The position numbers were made by a program, and so were the translations under genes. Of a stretch of 64,000 bases of DNA, positions 47,701 to 58,499 are shown in pieces (the first letter of the stretch is position 1; every line of letters starts with the position of its first letter). The notes under the pieces are model-generated. The model saw only the letters and a list, made by a program, of their open reading frames with translations. It was not told where the DNA came from and made no database searches. This stretch comes from Enoplolaimus lenunculus (lineage: Eukaryota > Nematoda > Enoplea > Enoplida > Thoracostomopsidae). The stretch covers positions 1-64,000 of the forward strand of contig JASANG010001388.1 in assembly GCA_030248215.1 (NCBI GenBank). The letters run 5' to 3'.

Positions 47701-48485
47701 ATAGCAGATTGTTAAAAAAGTTGTCATATATTTACAACACCATATTCCTTTCAAGATTGGTGCAAGCGAAAACAAGAATAACCGTCATAGGGCGGAGACA
47801 AAAAGGATTTTTGTTCAAACTAACATTTAAATTGAGAAGTCGCAATTTAATTGTTTTATATTCGAAAAGCTCAATCGGCACAATGCTATAGGAAATTATA
47901 CAGAAACTTGGTTAGTAAAATATGTATAATTTGTTAGTTACGAACTACGAATTGCTTGCCGTAAACTCATAAACTATCGTTGCTAAAATGTTCTGACGTA
48001 AATGTTTTTCAAATATTTTTAGAAATGGTGACAGTAATCTGAAAAATTTGAGCGGAAACTTAGAGAAAGAGTGACCCGATGGTGCAAAATTTACAGCCAT
48101 TCCGACTATTTATCGAATTATTAAATAATTTATTTCAGTTTGCAAACTGAATTCTTAAAAATTTTGATAAATTTACCAAATGAACGAAGACAAGTTCAGA
48201 ATTTTAATTTTTAATTTGTCAGGTTCAACAAAACCTATCGAACGCATTTCGTTACGGTCGAAATCGTTCACAGCACAAGCTGAAGAGCTGTTGACTAAAT
48301 GGATTTTGCCCATTGGTTACCGGTTGGTCCGATGGAGCCGGGTGCCATATTTGTGCGAAGGTGACATGGTTCGAACGTTTTACGTGCTTCACGATGCGGT
48401 GTTTGTTTTGGAACCGGTTAACGAACTGCGGGAATGTGAAGGCGGCAAAGACCAAAGGACCGACGGCGTGTGTAACAGATGGTAG
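44718..48485 (+). CDS. METTL9: METTL9 (DREV) protein-histidine N1-methyltransferase, 5' end not found
   Basis: Exons 44718-45040, 45829-46019, 46487-46942 and 48223-48485 (stop TAG) join in phase to 410 residues. METTL9 methylates His in HxH motifs using S-adenosylmethionine. Recognisable: FLTKTSINGLLLRGSMFVFS (family signature TSINGLLGRGSMFVFS); the SAM-binding VLDLGAGDGKVTEKY split across two exons; FTYYDVISALNIVDRCERPL; LVLAVVLPFSQYVEF; and RVPYLCEGDMVRTFYVLHDA. The region between the SAM motif and YDVIS is longer than in human METTL9 (318 residues in all) and carries extra polar sequence (ETTETSKP, SSFMDKSDAEMCHEAE). The first exon shown enters in phase 0 at TSFDAMHS and has no clear start; the signal-anchor exon is missing. 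Intron 1 contains a duplicated copy of the exon's 3' end. Confidence 0.88.
44992..45290 (+). repeat. 150-bp tandem duplication covering the end of a METTL9 exon and its donor
   Basis: Copy 1 (44992-45141) holds the last 49 bases of the exon, the donor AA|GTAAGT and the start of the intron. Copy 2 (45142-45290) repeats it with few changes (ACAATGGTGTTTGGC for ACAATGGTGTTAGGC) and a longer C-run. Copy 2 keeps the frame and an identical donor, and is preceded by CCCCCCTCACTGTAG, a usable-looking acceptor. A cassette 45139-45190 would enter in a phase that exon 1 does not supply, so it is probably a non-functional copy. Confidence 0.9.
46943..48222. other. METTL9 intron 3
   Basis: AT-rich. Around 47220-47340 there are strings (GCCCTAACATTCAATACCCA) like the interspersed repeat near 6800, 43740 and 54150. 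The ORF at 47682-47891 does not look coding. Confidence 0.4.
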
Positions 48486-48986
48486 TTATAAATGGCCGTG
48501 GTGGTTGAATTGAATTGAGCGACTTGGAACGATAATTTAGGATCTAAGTAGCGTGGTGGTTACTACGGTGATTTAGCAATGAAGTTATGGAATTGTTGGA
48601 CAAACTGAAAATATTTGGCGTCATAAGACAGGAATGTGTGAAATACAAGTTGGATCGAGGCCCGTCACTAGATCAACATGCTAGGGGGTGCAAACCAATT
48701 TCAAGAGGGGCATTTGGGAGTTTTGCATTTAATTAAAACTGGGTTTAAATGACCCTGATGGGCGAGATTTTCTAGAGGGCTGATCCCGTTTTCGTGGCCC
48801 GAGATAATTACGATTTCTATTGTGTCTTTTGGTTGTTATTTAGTGTCGAAATATGGTTTACGCTAATAGAGAAGTTGAAATACAGTGACAGGTCGGACAT
48901 GGTCGTATGAGCTATTTTGAACTAAATAAAGAAATCGCAGTTTTCTGTTGAATGTTAACGTCGAACGTAAACCATTGTAACGAATA

Positions 48987-49134
48987 TGGCCGTTTAAGTA
49001 GTATAAGCCTAAGCCTAAGCCTAAAACCGTAAGAATGAGCTTTTCCGTAAGCCTATGCATAAGCAAAAAATTAGTCAAAAGCTTAAGCGTATTGCAATCC
49101 CGCAGGAAAACTTTCCGTTCTTGCTCTTTACATT
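48987..49134 (-). mobile_element. Family A MITE
   Basis: ATATGGCCGTTTAAGTAGTA, then AAGCCTAAGCCTAAGCCTAA, and GCTCTTTACATTGGCC at the other end. Confidence 0.7.
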
Positions 49135-49175
49135 GGCCGTGAAATTTTTAAAAATTGTGAAAATTTAGCCTAGGG

Positions 49176-49446
49176 TTAACCCCTTCTCACATTGAGTTGC
49201 TTATAGGGAACTCAGCGCAGTGTATATACGTTAAATAATATATATCGCACCGTGTTTAACAATTGCAACACGTATACATAGTACTAAATCACCACAAGAC
49301 GTGAGAGACCCCTCGGGCTCGAGCGTCAAGCTCCTATAGCTGAGTAGTGATGGTATACGCCTACCACTTCAGTCACTGGAGTTCAAATCCTAGCATAAAG
49401 TTAGGTCTCAGGGGAAATAGAAGATATTCATGTGAGAAAGGGTTAA
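49176..49446 (+). mobile_element. 271-bp TTAA-flanked (piggyBac-type) MITE with tRNA-like interior
   Basis: TTAACCCCTTCTCACATTGA at the left and CATGTGAGAAAGGGTTAA at the right, with TTAA on both outer edges. The interior at 49336-49394 reads TAGCTGAGTAGTGATGG (box A-like) and GGAGTTCAAATCCTAGC (box B-like) at tRNA spacing. It is exactly as long as, and inverted to, the copy at 24609-24879. A left-end fragment is at 58015. Confidence 0.82.
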
Positions 49447-49938
49447 AGTTATAACGATGTCAATTTCTTTTATAGGATGAACATACGCTTAATTAAAGTA
49501 TTGCCTGATCGACTTTTAAAAAAAATCTGTGGTTCTTACTATTCTTTTTCACTTACATCTTCTAAGAGCGTTACTTTACTAAATAAATTTTATATATAAA
49601 ATTTAACTTCATGGTATCGTGCATTTCGCGCAGTAAACGTAAAATTGTCGGTTTATATGTAGCGGAAAGTATAGTTTTAGTTTAAAAATGTATAAAAACG
49701 AACAGGTATAGTAAATAAATTATTCAATACATGAAAGTTGCGCTGGTGCTTTATCAGTTTATAGAGGCAAATGAAATGTTTGTGAATTTTGTAGCGTGAT
49801 AGCGTGACCAACAGTTGTTAATTGGGTTTCAAAATAGTATATGAAACTTCATTTGAAAATAAGATTAATTTCTGTATTTTCAAAACAATGTTGGACATAA
49901 TTTAAAATACGAACGTTAACGGCTTATGTAAGGTATTT

Positions 49939-50400
49939 CAGGGTGTAATCGGATATCCGTGTCCGGCGAAAATCGGTGTCCGTTGCGGTTACACTGCAAA
50001 AAATGGCGAGTCAAATTGACTATCTCCGAAAAAGGCTTAATGGGAATACACAAGCTGAGTCAAATTGGATTCACTGAGTCGCATGTTTGGCTCTGGCGGA
50101 GTAGAATTTGACTCAGTTTGTGTAGTCCCGTAGAGCCTATTTCGGAGAGAGTCAATTTTACTCTCCATTTTTTGCAGTGTACTGTTATCTTTACGTTCAA
50201 AATTGGTTATAAATCACGTATATATCTGGAATTTTTTAGTACAAAAACGCAGAAATTTTTCGATATGAAATATAAATTACGAAATTCATCCAAAATGTTG
50301 AAAAATATAGATATTTTATATAACTGTCTCAAAACCTTGTTTCAATAATGTCTTCATAGAACAACTACAAAATTTTTTACGGTAACACTAAAGATTCTCC
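49939..50400 (+). mobile_element. hAT-like MITE interrupted by a TA-duplicating MITE
   Basis: Left end CAGGGTGTAATCGGATATCC and AAAATCGGTGTCCGT match the 9752 element. After the 188-bp insertion the sequence resumes with relatives of the same interior (ACGAAATTCATCCAAAATGT). The right end is not identified. Confidence 0.55.
49992..50179. mobile_element. 188-bp Tc1/mariner-type MITE
   Basis: CACTGCAAAAAATGGCGAGT at the left and CTCCATTTTTTGCAGTG at the right. The inverted repeats extend, with mismatches, to the TCTCCGAAA/TTTCGGAGA strings about 45 bases in. TA flanks both sides. It is nested in a hAT-like MITE. Confidence 0.88.
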
Positions 50401-50520
50401 AGTGTTTTAATGCCTGAGCGTAAAATGCGTATTTCAGGTTTTTACGAGCATTTCGTCCCTCAGGTTTTAACCGCTGGCTATCGAACAAAAAATTCTATTC
50501 TTATGACGGTGGTTAATAAC

Positions 50521-50815
50521 CAGGGTGTAAGCAGATAATAAAAATAACGGAAACGTAAAATTCATATTTGAAGTATAAAAGTTTATTAAATGTTTAATTT
50601 TGCCAGCACAATTGAGGCTTACAAATGTTACCCAGCCTTTCTGAAATTTTACAGGAATGTACCGTTGGACAGAAATTTTTATGATCTCGGACGAATTGCA
50701 TATTTTGTATTAAGTATTTTCTATCGAACAATTGCAGCATTTCTGTAATGAAAAATTGCGGGATGCGGAAACGGACACCGATTTTCGCCAAAAACGGAAA
50801 CTTATATCTGCTGAG
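50521..50815 (-). mobile_element. inverted partial copy of the 9752-type hAT MITE
   Basis: CCAGGGTGTAAGCAGATAAT at the left, CGGAAACGGACACCGATTTT near the right. The latter is the reverse of AAAATCGGTGTCCGTTTCCG in the 9752 element. Confidence 0.55.
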
Positions 50816-51047
50816 GTCGTGTTTACGTGTTCAAGCGAAGGATATACACCTAATAATGGTACCTACTTAATGATTTTGGTGACACGTTTACAATGCACGT
50901 TCACAAGATGGGGTGATGTCAAATACATTTGTTCGTTTATATTTTAATCTGATTTCAATTTCAAACATCATTATTCCCTTACAATCTCGTGATAGGATTA
51001 TATATCGTTTGTGGGTATGAAATTAGACACTGATGCTGGGGCCAATG

Positions 51048-51181
51048 TATGGAGCAGGGGCGGCGTGGGACAGTATTATAAGCATATTCCTAAACCTATG
51101 CCTAAGTCTGACCAAAAAACTAAGTAAGTACTGTATTCAAATCCCACAGAAAACCGTTCCGCCTCTGATGTTTACGTGAGC
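51048..51181 (-). mobile_element. Family A MITE
   Basis: GCCAATGTATGGAGCAGGGG, AAGCATATTCCTAAACCTAT, and TTCCGCCTCTGATGTTTACG at the far end. Confidence 0.7.
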
Positions 51182-51303
51182 GTATGCCGGACAGGTGAAA
51201 TGCAGGAAGTTTGCCAAACTTTCATACAAAGCGTATTATTAAAACTTAGATGCTACTACACACGCTTGAGATTGTGGTCAAGGATATGTTGGCTTAAAGC
51301 TAA

Positions 51304-51605
51304 CGCAACTTTACGCATATAAAAGCTTAAGCTATTATTTTCAAACACCTGCGAGTTTTTCTTGTTTTGTATGAGAAAATAAAATGTTTAACTCGATAGT
51401 TTACATTATTTTCTGATTTTAAAAAAATTGCTTTATCAAGTTGATAATTTCTCTGCAACTTTATGCATATAAAAGCCTAAGCTATTATTTTCAAACACCT
51501 GCGAGTTTTTCTTGTTTTGTATGAGCAAATATTAATGTTTAACTCGATATTTTACAAATATTTTCTGATTTTAAACAATTGCTTTATCTAGTTGATAATT
51601 TCTAT
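51304..51605 (+). repeat. tandem duplication, 150-bp period
   Basis: AACTTTACGCATATAAAAGC at 51307 recurs as AACTTTATGCATATAAAAGC at 51457. The whole units, including ACCTGCGAGTTTTTCTTGTT, match closely. Confidence 0.9.
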
Positions 51606-51884
51606 CAACCTATGACTGAAACACAAAACTGTGCTGAGCGAGCGACATCACGTTCTGGTAATATGCTTCTTGTTTTGTAGACGAGTGTTTAGTTTTCATT
51701 CAAACACTTTTAATTGGACTAAAACAGGTACACTTTGTATTATTGTTAAAGTAGTAAATTCTAAACCATTTTCATTGCTAAACGTTTGCTTCGCCTCCGG
51801 CTCTGGCAAAACTTGTTGAACTGCGGTTTTTCCACCTTCGATTGCACCCTGATGTTAATTGAAATATGTATTACAATTATAGAT

Positions 51885-51985
51885 GGGTACCGGATATCCT
51901 AATATCCGGATATGAAAAATATCCGGATATGTATCCGGAAAGAAACGTGTATCTGGATATTCGGATGAATCCGGATATCTGAAAT
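51885..51985. repeat. ATCCGGATAT palindrome cluster
   Basis: Six or more (A)TCCGGATA strings in about 100 bases. It is similar in style to the CCGGAT-rich ends of hAT-type MITEs here and is probably the end of one. Confidence 0.5.
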
Positions 51986-52506
51986 GCTACTGTGTGGCAT
52001 TATGTTCGGATATATTAAGTCTAGAGCGGGTCCTGAAGATATGGACCAATATTACTTAACAATCAATGTAACATACATTACAATTTCCCCCTCAGAAAGT
52101 TTTTCTGTAAAAAAATTATATGGTCCGTACATTACAAGTTTTCCCCTACAGAAAATTTTAGGAGAAAAATTGCGTTTCAAAACATTTACATGCGTGGCTC
52201 CGTCAGAAATTTATGGAACCGCCGTTGAAATCGCTGCACCACTAAAAGTAACATGGGCTGATGTATGTACGATTTAGCGTAAGAGTATGTTTTAATGTGA
52301 TTCTTCCTTCTTGGAACGTAAAAAAATATCCGATGCCCTACACTATAATTACAAGAGTTTAAAACTGTCGCAGTGCATCGGAAGATTCACATTCGGCAGG
52401 GATATATATTAACGTAAAGGAAATTTACTGTATACGTAGATATATCTCTGAACAACTTGTATTGTGTGTTTGACCATTAATTACAGGCGGTGACAAATTA
52501 AGAGTC

Positions 52507-55500
52507 ATGTTTCGGTCAATGATGGCACCTATCGAGTTTATTGCTGGAATGTGTAACGTGTGTGGGCTAACCTTGAAAGGTGACTGGAATTGTACCTACT
52601 TCGGCCATGTTTTGATGGACGAAACATTTTTTGCGGGACCATATTTGAGCAAGCTTAAAACTTTAGACTATTTTTTGCTTAGGTTGTTGCTAAGGAATAT
52701 AGTTATACTATTGTTACGCCCTTCAAAGTAACATTGGATATTCTATCATAAAACGTAACGCAGTGTTTGCAAAAAATGGCTTTAAACTCTTGCCATGATA
52801 TTTTTCCAGCTACGTTTCCTTATACATATAAAATTAGATTTTACGGATATTGGAAATGGCCTCCCTTGCTACAAGTGACCAATGTTTTTCTACTGCTTAT
52901 AGCCTTTTGGCAGTCCTACAACTACTAATTGTAAATTGAGGGGACAAGGAGATTTATACAAATGAAAAAAAATATGTTTACCATCCATGTTGTGACCCGA
53001 ATAAGAGGGTGAGACTGATATTCATTGGCCTCTCCAGAGGGTAACCCTCTGTTATTCAGTTACGCACAGTTGTTTATTTTTAACCCGCTCTCTGCCTCTC
53101 TTCGTTACTGATATATGTCCGGTATTGCAACTATCCGTGGAATTAAACGTCTATTTGTCTTGTATAAAAAATTTGATCGATAATGCAAGGTTATACTTAG
53201 GAATGTACTTTGAAAACTTAAGTATGCTTTAATGTTTCGAAGTCAACTTTATTTGGTCCTGGAGTCATTTATGCACTGCATTTAGGGGTATTTGACATTT
53301 ATGTACTCTAATTAGGGTTTAGTAACTCTATTCCCTTACGGGCTCTTATTAGGGATACGAACTCCTATTGACTGGGACTCAAAATAGGGACTTCCTTTTA
53401 TTCGGTCACTACAGCACCCTGTTATATAGCAGCTGCATGCAAAATAAACTGCTAGTTGTAGCTGAATCATGCCAGCAGCTAGCCGATTATTTTAATAGAG
53501 ATGGTTAAAAAATTTCAGTTGGTATGCTGAGATTCGGCTTAACTTAGAATCTGGACCAATATTTAGAGAGCGGGGGGGCGTACTTCATAGTCACAAAAAT
53601 TTTTGTATTAAAATGGCAAGTTCCCTACCCTACAATTTCCCCTCATGAATATTCACAAATATAGCATACAGTAAAAATTGCGTTTTATAGCTTTTGCAAA
53701 CCCGCCCTTCCATCAGAAATCTGTGGATTCGCTGCTGGCTAGGACAAAACTTTTAGGAGACGCCGTAGTTTTGGGCTGTGCTTTTCCGGTGTCCCCTTGA
53801 TTATTTGCCTGATTTAAAAAGTTTACACTTTTGTAAATATGTTGCAGGTACCATCTTGGCTTGTTGGCCAGACTGCTTAACAAGAAAAGCGACGTTACAG
53901 AACTCCGTTATATTGATTACTGGAGCCGGCCGTGGACTTGGTAGAGAACTTGCCCTACAATTAGCTAAAAGAGGTAAGTACACTATAAATGGGCTTAGTA
54001 AAATACTTTTGTAGTTTAGGCCAATGTACAGAACAGCGTCGTAACAGTAGTTATATGTATATTGTTAAGCCTAGGCCTAAGCCTAAGCCTAAGCCTAATG
54101 CGCCAAATCAGTTATTTGACCATAACTGGGTAGGGGGACCTTGAGACTTTAAAAAATAGAATTTTTCAAAAAATCCAATTTGGTCGCTGAATGATCAGGA
54201 GAGGTCATGAGAAGTTTAAATATGCGAAAATTTTCAAAATCCAACCATTTTTGGGCAAACGTGGGCAGGGGGTAACGGAAAAGACACAAAAATCACTCCG
54301 TATCAGCAAATACGTTACACACAAGATACGCTAACATGATGTTTCCAATCCAAATTGAGTTTAATACCTCTATCGTTAAAACGGTTCATACTGCGTTCAC
54401 ATTTATGCTGCGGCTTGGATATGATAACGTTTACCAAGTTTGCTCACAGGCAGGGACAACCGTACCATCCATCCCCCCTTGAAATGGTTTGACACAACTA
54501 AATTTTAGCGGAAAAATTGGACCATGTAAAGGTTCAGCGCGGAACGTTTTTCTGCGGGATTCCAATAAACTAAGCTTAAGCTTTAGACTAATTTTTTGCT
54601 TAGGCTTAGGCTTAGGTATAAGCTCTTTCTTACTCTTAGATTTCTTTTTAGAAATATGCTGATACTACTGTCACGGCCCTGTTCTATATATTGGTCGAAA
54701 ATTTATTAGTGTCCATTTGAATAGAAGATTATTATAAAGGCGTTATGGCCAAAAATCCTGGGCCGCTAGTGGTGTTTTGATACATATTTTCTTGTTTTCA
54801 GAAGTGGTCCTTGTTCTATGGGATATTGATACCAAACGGAATGAAGAAACTGCGCATATGATTAAACAGTCCATATCAACTGATTCTTCTGTTATCCGCA
54901 CTTATTCTGTTGACATTTCAGATTCTGCAGCTGTTTTTGCGTGAGTAATGCACTGATAGTACTGATACCTAAACATATGAATAACATGTGCCTTTTCTTA
55001 ACGGTTACACAGAGACATAAAATTAAAAATCCTTTCATACCAGCAACGAGGAATCCGTGAAAGCAATAAGGGTATGATGACTAAACCGAAACCAAAGAAC
55101 AAGTGTAAAGCCTAAACTTGAGCATAAAAGTCCCGCATTCTGCAAGGCCTCCAGTCTCTTTGTCTACCAGTGGACAGCAACTGACTAAATTAACACGGAA
55201 CAACAGTGGAATCGCGTCAAAAATAAACGAATGTATGTATATGTATATATCAATATATAGCATAATATATAATTTTAGAACTGCAAATCGCGTTCGTGCG
55301 GAAATTGGTGATGTTGATATCGTTATTAACAACGCAGGAATCGCCGTTGGTCGACCGTTGCATCGATTGAAAGTATCATCAATCAGACGAACTATAGATG
55401 TTAATTTGCTTGGACAATTTTGGGTAAATTTTCCACATTTTATCATGGGGCAGTTAATATGGGCGTATGCTTGATTAGAAATTAGTAACCGGTATGCTCA

Positions 55501-56742
55501 ACCAACAGCGACCATAATCCAAATTTTGTGTTAACATTTAGCACTAAAGTTGCGTTCGGCTTCTATCTTCAAATTCCGGTCAAGTTTCTTGCTACGCCAC
55601 TGTATCGGCTAGCAAGTAACATTACGCGTTATAATATCGAGGTTTAAATTACACAATCTAGTTGATTATCTCACATTTAGACGTTTACACGACTAAATAT
55701 TTAAACGCTTAAGAAATGTGCATTTTATTTACAGGTGATTAAAGCATTTTTGAAACGAATGCTTGAAAAGAACAGCGGTCGAATTGTTTGCATTGCAAGT
55801 GTCGCTGGCGTCGTAGGTACGTCATAGCAAATTCTGTAGAAACATCACCCTTCATAGAGCAGGTATTGAACGAAGTCTAACTGGGCATAGTGTTATTGTT
55901 AACCTTTGAATTAAGCTTGTTTGAGATTAGCATTAAAGCTTCTAAACTTTGTTTAGATCACTGCGTACTGTAGCGACCCGAAACAGAGGGGATTTAAATT
56001 TATTTTATTTCTACAGAAGGCACCCCATGTTATTCGGTTACGGACTGTTGTTTATTTTAGTTCGGCACATGTTTGTTGGACTTATTAAGCAGTCTACGTC
56101 ATCTCCTGCCTTGGTCTCTTATGGACCACAGGACTTAGGGCTCTATCCACTTAACAGACTCTATTAGCGATATAGACTCCTTTTCATTGCGACTTAAAGT
56201 GCACCCTCCTCTTATACCCCTGTGTTATTAGCTCACTGCAGTATTATATAATATACGGGCGTGTTTTAAGTACTGTTGTTACATTTAGGAACAGCAGATT
56301 TGACGGATTATTGCGCTTCAAAATTCGGTTTGGTCGGAATGATGGAGTCGCTAGCAGTTGAGCTGCGAAATTTAAACAAAACTGGCGTTAAAGTGCTTAC
56401 TGTTTGCCCGTATTTTTTGCACACTGATATGTTCCGAGGCGTTCATACCAGGTTCGCGTTGCGGCAAATGTTACCACAGTTGCTCCTGTTGGTTGTCTCG
56501 ACCGTGCAGTTCTGACAGCTCCAAAATTTTTTCTAAAGCATCTAAGGGTACCTGCAGCTCAACGGTTACCGTCGAGATAATAAACGATAACTATTTTGTG
56601 ATAATTTTTCAGGTTTCAAGCAATACTACCAATGTTGGAACCTGAATATGCTGCACGCGAAATTATCACGGCTATGCGTTGCAACAAGAGAGTCGTGTAT
56701 TTGCCGCCCACTGCCAATTTTCTGCTCAGTCTTAAAGGGTAA
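52507..56742 (+). CDS. short-chain dehydrogenase, SDR16C group (RDH10/HSD17B11-like)
   Basis: Exons 52507-52579, 53848-53973, 54802-54940, 55279-55423, 55735-55816, 56289-56451 and 56613-56742; all junctions keep phase and give 285 residues. The N-terminus (MFRSMMAPIEFIAGMCNVCG...ILACW) is a hydrophobic anchor of the kind that ties SDR16C enzymes to ER or lipid-droplet membranes. Then come the cofactor motif TGAGRGLG, VLVLWDIDTKRNEETA (the Asp after the second strand favours NAD), VDIVINNAG, the catalytic Ser in VCIASVAG, and Tyr/Lys in TDYCASKFGLVG. CPYFLHTDMFRG is typical of this group. Likely substrates are retinol or steroids/fatty alcohols; I cannot choose. The donor at 56452 is weak (GTTCGC) but the join TRF matches the family. 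The stop at 56742 falls right after SLKG, about 50 residues short of RDH10, and a MITE begins within ten bases, so the 3' end may be lost or may continue from a donor at 56739. Confidence 0.88.
52640..52737 (+). mobile_element. Family A fragment in SDR intron 1
   Basis: GCTTAAAACTTTAGACTATT, GGAATATAGTTATACTATTG and AAAGTAACATTGG at the right end. Confidence 0.55.
52988..53414 (-). mobile_element. Family B MITE in SDR intron 1
   Basis: TGTGACCCGAATAAGAGGGT to TTATTCGGTCACTACAG, about 427 bp. The interior is colinear with the reverse of 22731-23163. Confidence 0.85.
54018..54115 (-). mobile_element. Family A fragment in SDR intron 2
   Basis: GGCCAATGTACAGAACAGCG at the left, followed by a pure run of CTAAGC hexamers (54067-54098). 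Confidence 0.7.
54521..54697 (+). mobile_element. Family A MITE in SDR intron 2
   Basis: GGACCATGTAAAGGTTCAGC to CCCTGTTCTATATATTGGTC, 177 bp, both ends present. It is 100 bases upstream of an exon. Confidence 0.85.
55967..56243 (-). mobile_element. Family B MITE, shortened, in SDR intron 5
   Basis: CTGTAGCGACCCGAAACAGA at the left, TTAGCTCACTGCAG at the right. About 277 bp and diverged. It ends 46 bases before an exon. Confidence 0.6.
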
Positions 56743-56748
56743 AGGGTG

Positions 56749-57083
56749 ATGATATATTTGTCGTGCGGCGTCGGAAATCAAAAATTTTGTATACAAGTTA
56801 ATATGCTGTGCAATGCGGCAGTAGACGTGTATTGCGGTACGATGCCATACGGTGCTGAACGGTGACGAATGGCGAGTAACGGTAATGAGCAAGCCCGGAC
56901 ATCATCAAAATTATAGCGCCACCCTATAAGGGGGTGCTTTATATTTTGGCCGTTTTCATGTCTTTCGGCACCACGCCGCACCGTACAACGCACACGAATC
57001 ACCGTATGGTACCGCATTACAATTTATTCAACAAAATTTTTTTCACTTTATAGGACCGTCCGGCGCTGCACGACAAGTACGCA
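56749..57083. mobile_element. Family E MITE at the 3' end of the SDR gene
   Basis: ATATTTGTCGTGCGGCGTCG at the left and CGGCGCTGCACGACAAGTAC at the right are inverted repeats. The inside has further TACGGTG/CACCGTA pairs. It starts within ten bases of the proposed SDR stop. Confidence 0.65.
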
Positions 57084-57109
57084 TAACATAACAGGGTTCT
57101 AGAGAATGC

Positions 57110-57493
57110 AGACTCCGGTTGAAATTCCGGTATGATTTCTTTTCCGATTCCGGCTGTGTGCGATTTCGGTGCCAAAATTTTGACATTTTCGGTTACGTCT
57201 CGTTATTCCAACAGCATTTCAAGTTTAAGTTTAATAGTGTATAATATACAACTTTGCTTTAGCAACGAGAAAGAGAGAAAACGTTTGCTAGTCAATTTAA
57301 CATTTCTTCACTGCTCATATGGAGATTATAAAAAATACAAACAATATATACGCATATAAACCAAAAATCATGGCCTTGGCTTGGGTTTCATCATTCGAAA
57401 TAGGTAAAACACTTAACATATTAAAATGTAAAATTCCGGATCCGGTTCCGACGAGAACATTGAATCTGTTTAGATTTTATTCCGGTTGCAATC
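57110..57493. mobile_element. hAT-like MITE, ends partly decayed
   Basis: CAGACTCCGGTTGAAATTCC at the left, TATTCCGGTTGCAATCCTG at the right. No clean target duplication. The next element is inserted at its right edge. Confidence 0.5.
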
Positions 57494-57501
57494 CTGAGCA
57501 C

Positions 57502-57828
57502 CAGGGTAAAACCGAATCGGCCTCCGGATCCGGTAGAATTCTTGCCGGCGGTTCCGGGAATTTCGGTAGTACAATTTTGCATAATTTCGCAAAATTTCTC
57601 GGTTTAGGGCGTTTCATTTTAATTTTGTCACAATTTTAGGAAAGACTGCGAAATTTCGCAGGACATTAGAGTAAAGCCAAACAAGTTTATAACATATTGC
57701 AGATATTGGCTAAAATTGACTAATTAACCGTCATTTTTACTACCTAATTTCACATCACCTCCGGCTCCGGCTCCGACAAGTTTTGTTGACCTACGGCTCC
57801 GGCATTTTTCACCTCCGGTTGCACCCTG
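57502..57828. mobile_element. hAT-type MITE with perfect 8-bp target duplication
   Basis: CAGGGTAAAACCGAATCGGC to TCACCTCCGGTTGCACCCTG. CTGAGCAC occurs on both sides (57494-57501, 57829-57836). 327 bp, with CCGGCTCCGG repeats inside. Confidence 0.9.
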
Positions 57829-58014
57829 CTGAGCACCACCTTTAGACTTTTGTTTACAAAACCTCTTTAAAGCTTAGAAAATGTTAAAAAAACTACATCA
57901 TATAACTATAGGTATTATTTTGGGTTCACCATTGGAGTCGCTTAATCTGAGCTTTGTTCAACAACCTGACTGAGCAAACCTATATATTTCAATATCCTTG
58001 TAAGAAAGTTTAGC

Positions 58015-58066
58015 TTAACCCTTTCCCGCATTGAGTACATTTTATATGAGCAATTCAGCGCTAACA
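58015..58066 (+). mobile_element. left-end fragment of the TTAA-flanked MITE
   Basis: TTAACCCTTTCCCGCATTGA and GAGCAATTCAGCGC match the left end of 49176-49446. It then passes abruptly into Family B-like sequence (ATAGGAGTAAGTATCCC) at about 58085-58170. Confidence 0.6.
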
Positions 58067-58499
58067 ATTTAATTGGACAGTCTCAATTATAGGAGTAAGT
58101 ATCCCTTGTAGAGGACAGCCTGTTAGTGGATAGAGTCCATAACTTTTAATTAGAAGCTGTAACAGACCAAAGCAGAAGAATGGTCTAGACTTTTCAAATA
58201 TGTAACAATCACTAAAATAACCCACAAAAAGTTTATTAAATCAAGAGAAGATTATCGGGCGTGGCAATCAACAAAAATGTTTTCTTCATTCGTGTCATTC
58301 CAGTACGCATTGGGTAGAATATCTTACGAAGACGCGAGAGCATGCTCGAGTTTGAGAACAAGTTCTTATAGTCGAACGGTTATGCACAGTCGAAACAGAA
58401 AATATTCATAAAAGAAAAGGTAGAACCATAATTTTTTGCAGAATACTACCAATCCACGCCATAGATCGCCTTGGCTATTTATTCGGCGCCCACACAGCA

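Noticed and set aside
54067-54098. CTAAGC hexamer run as a telomere or nematode signature
   Set aside because: It lies inside a Family A MITE within a gene intron, and the gene content does not otherwise point to a nematode.
57319-57639. 106-residue plus-strand frame
   Set aside because: It spans two hAT-type MITEs; the residues come from CCGGATCCGG repeats.
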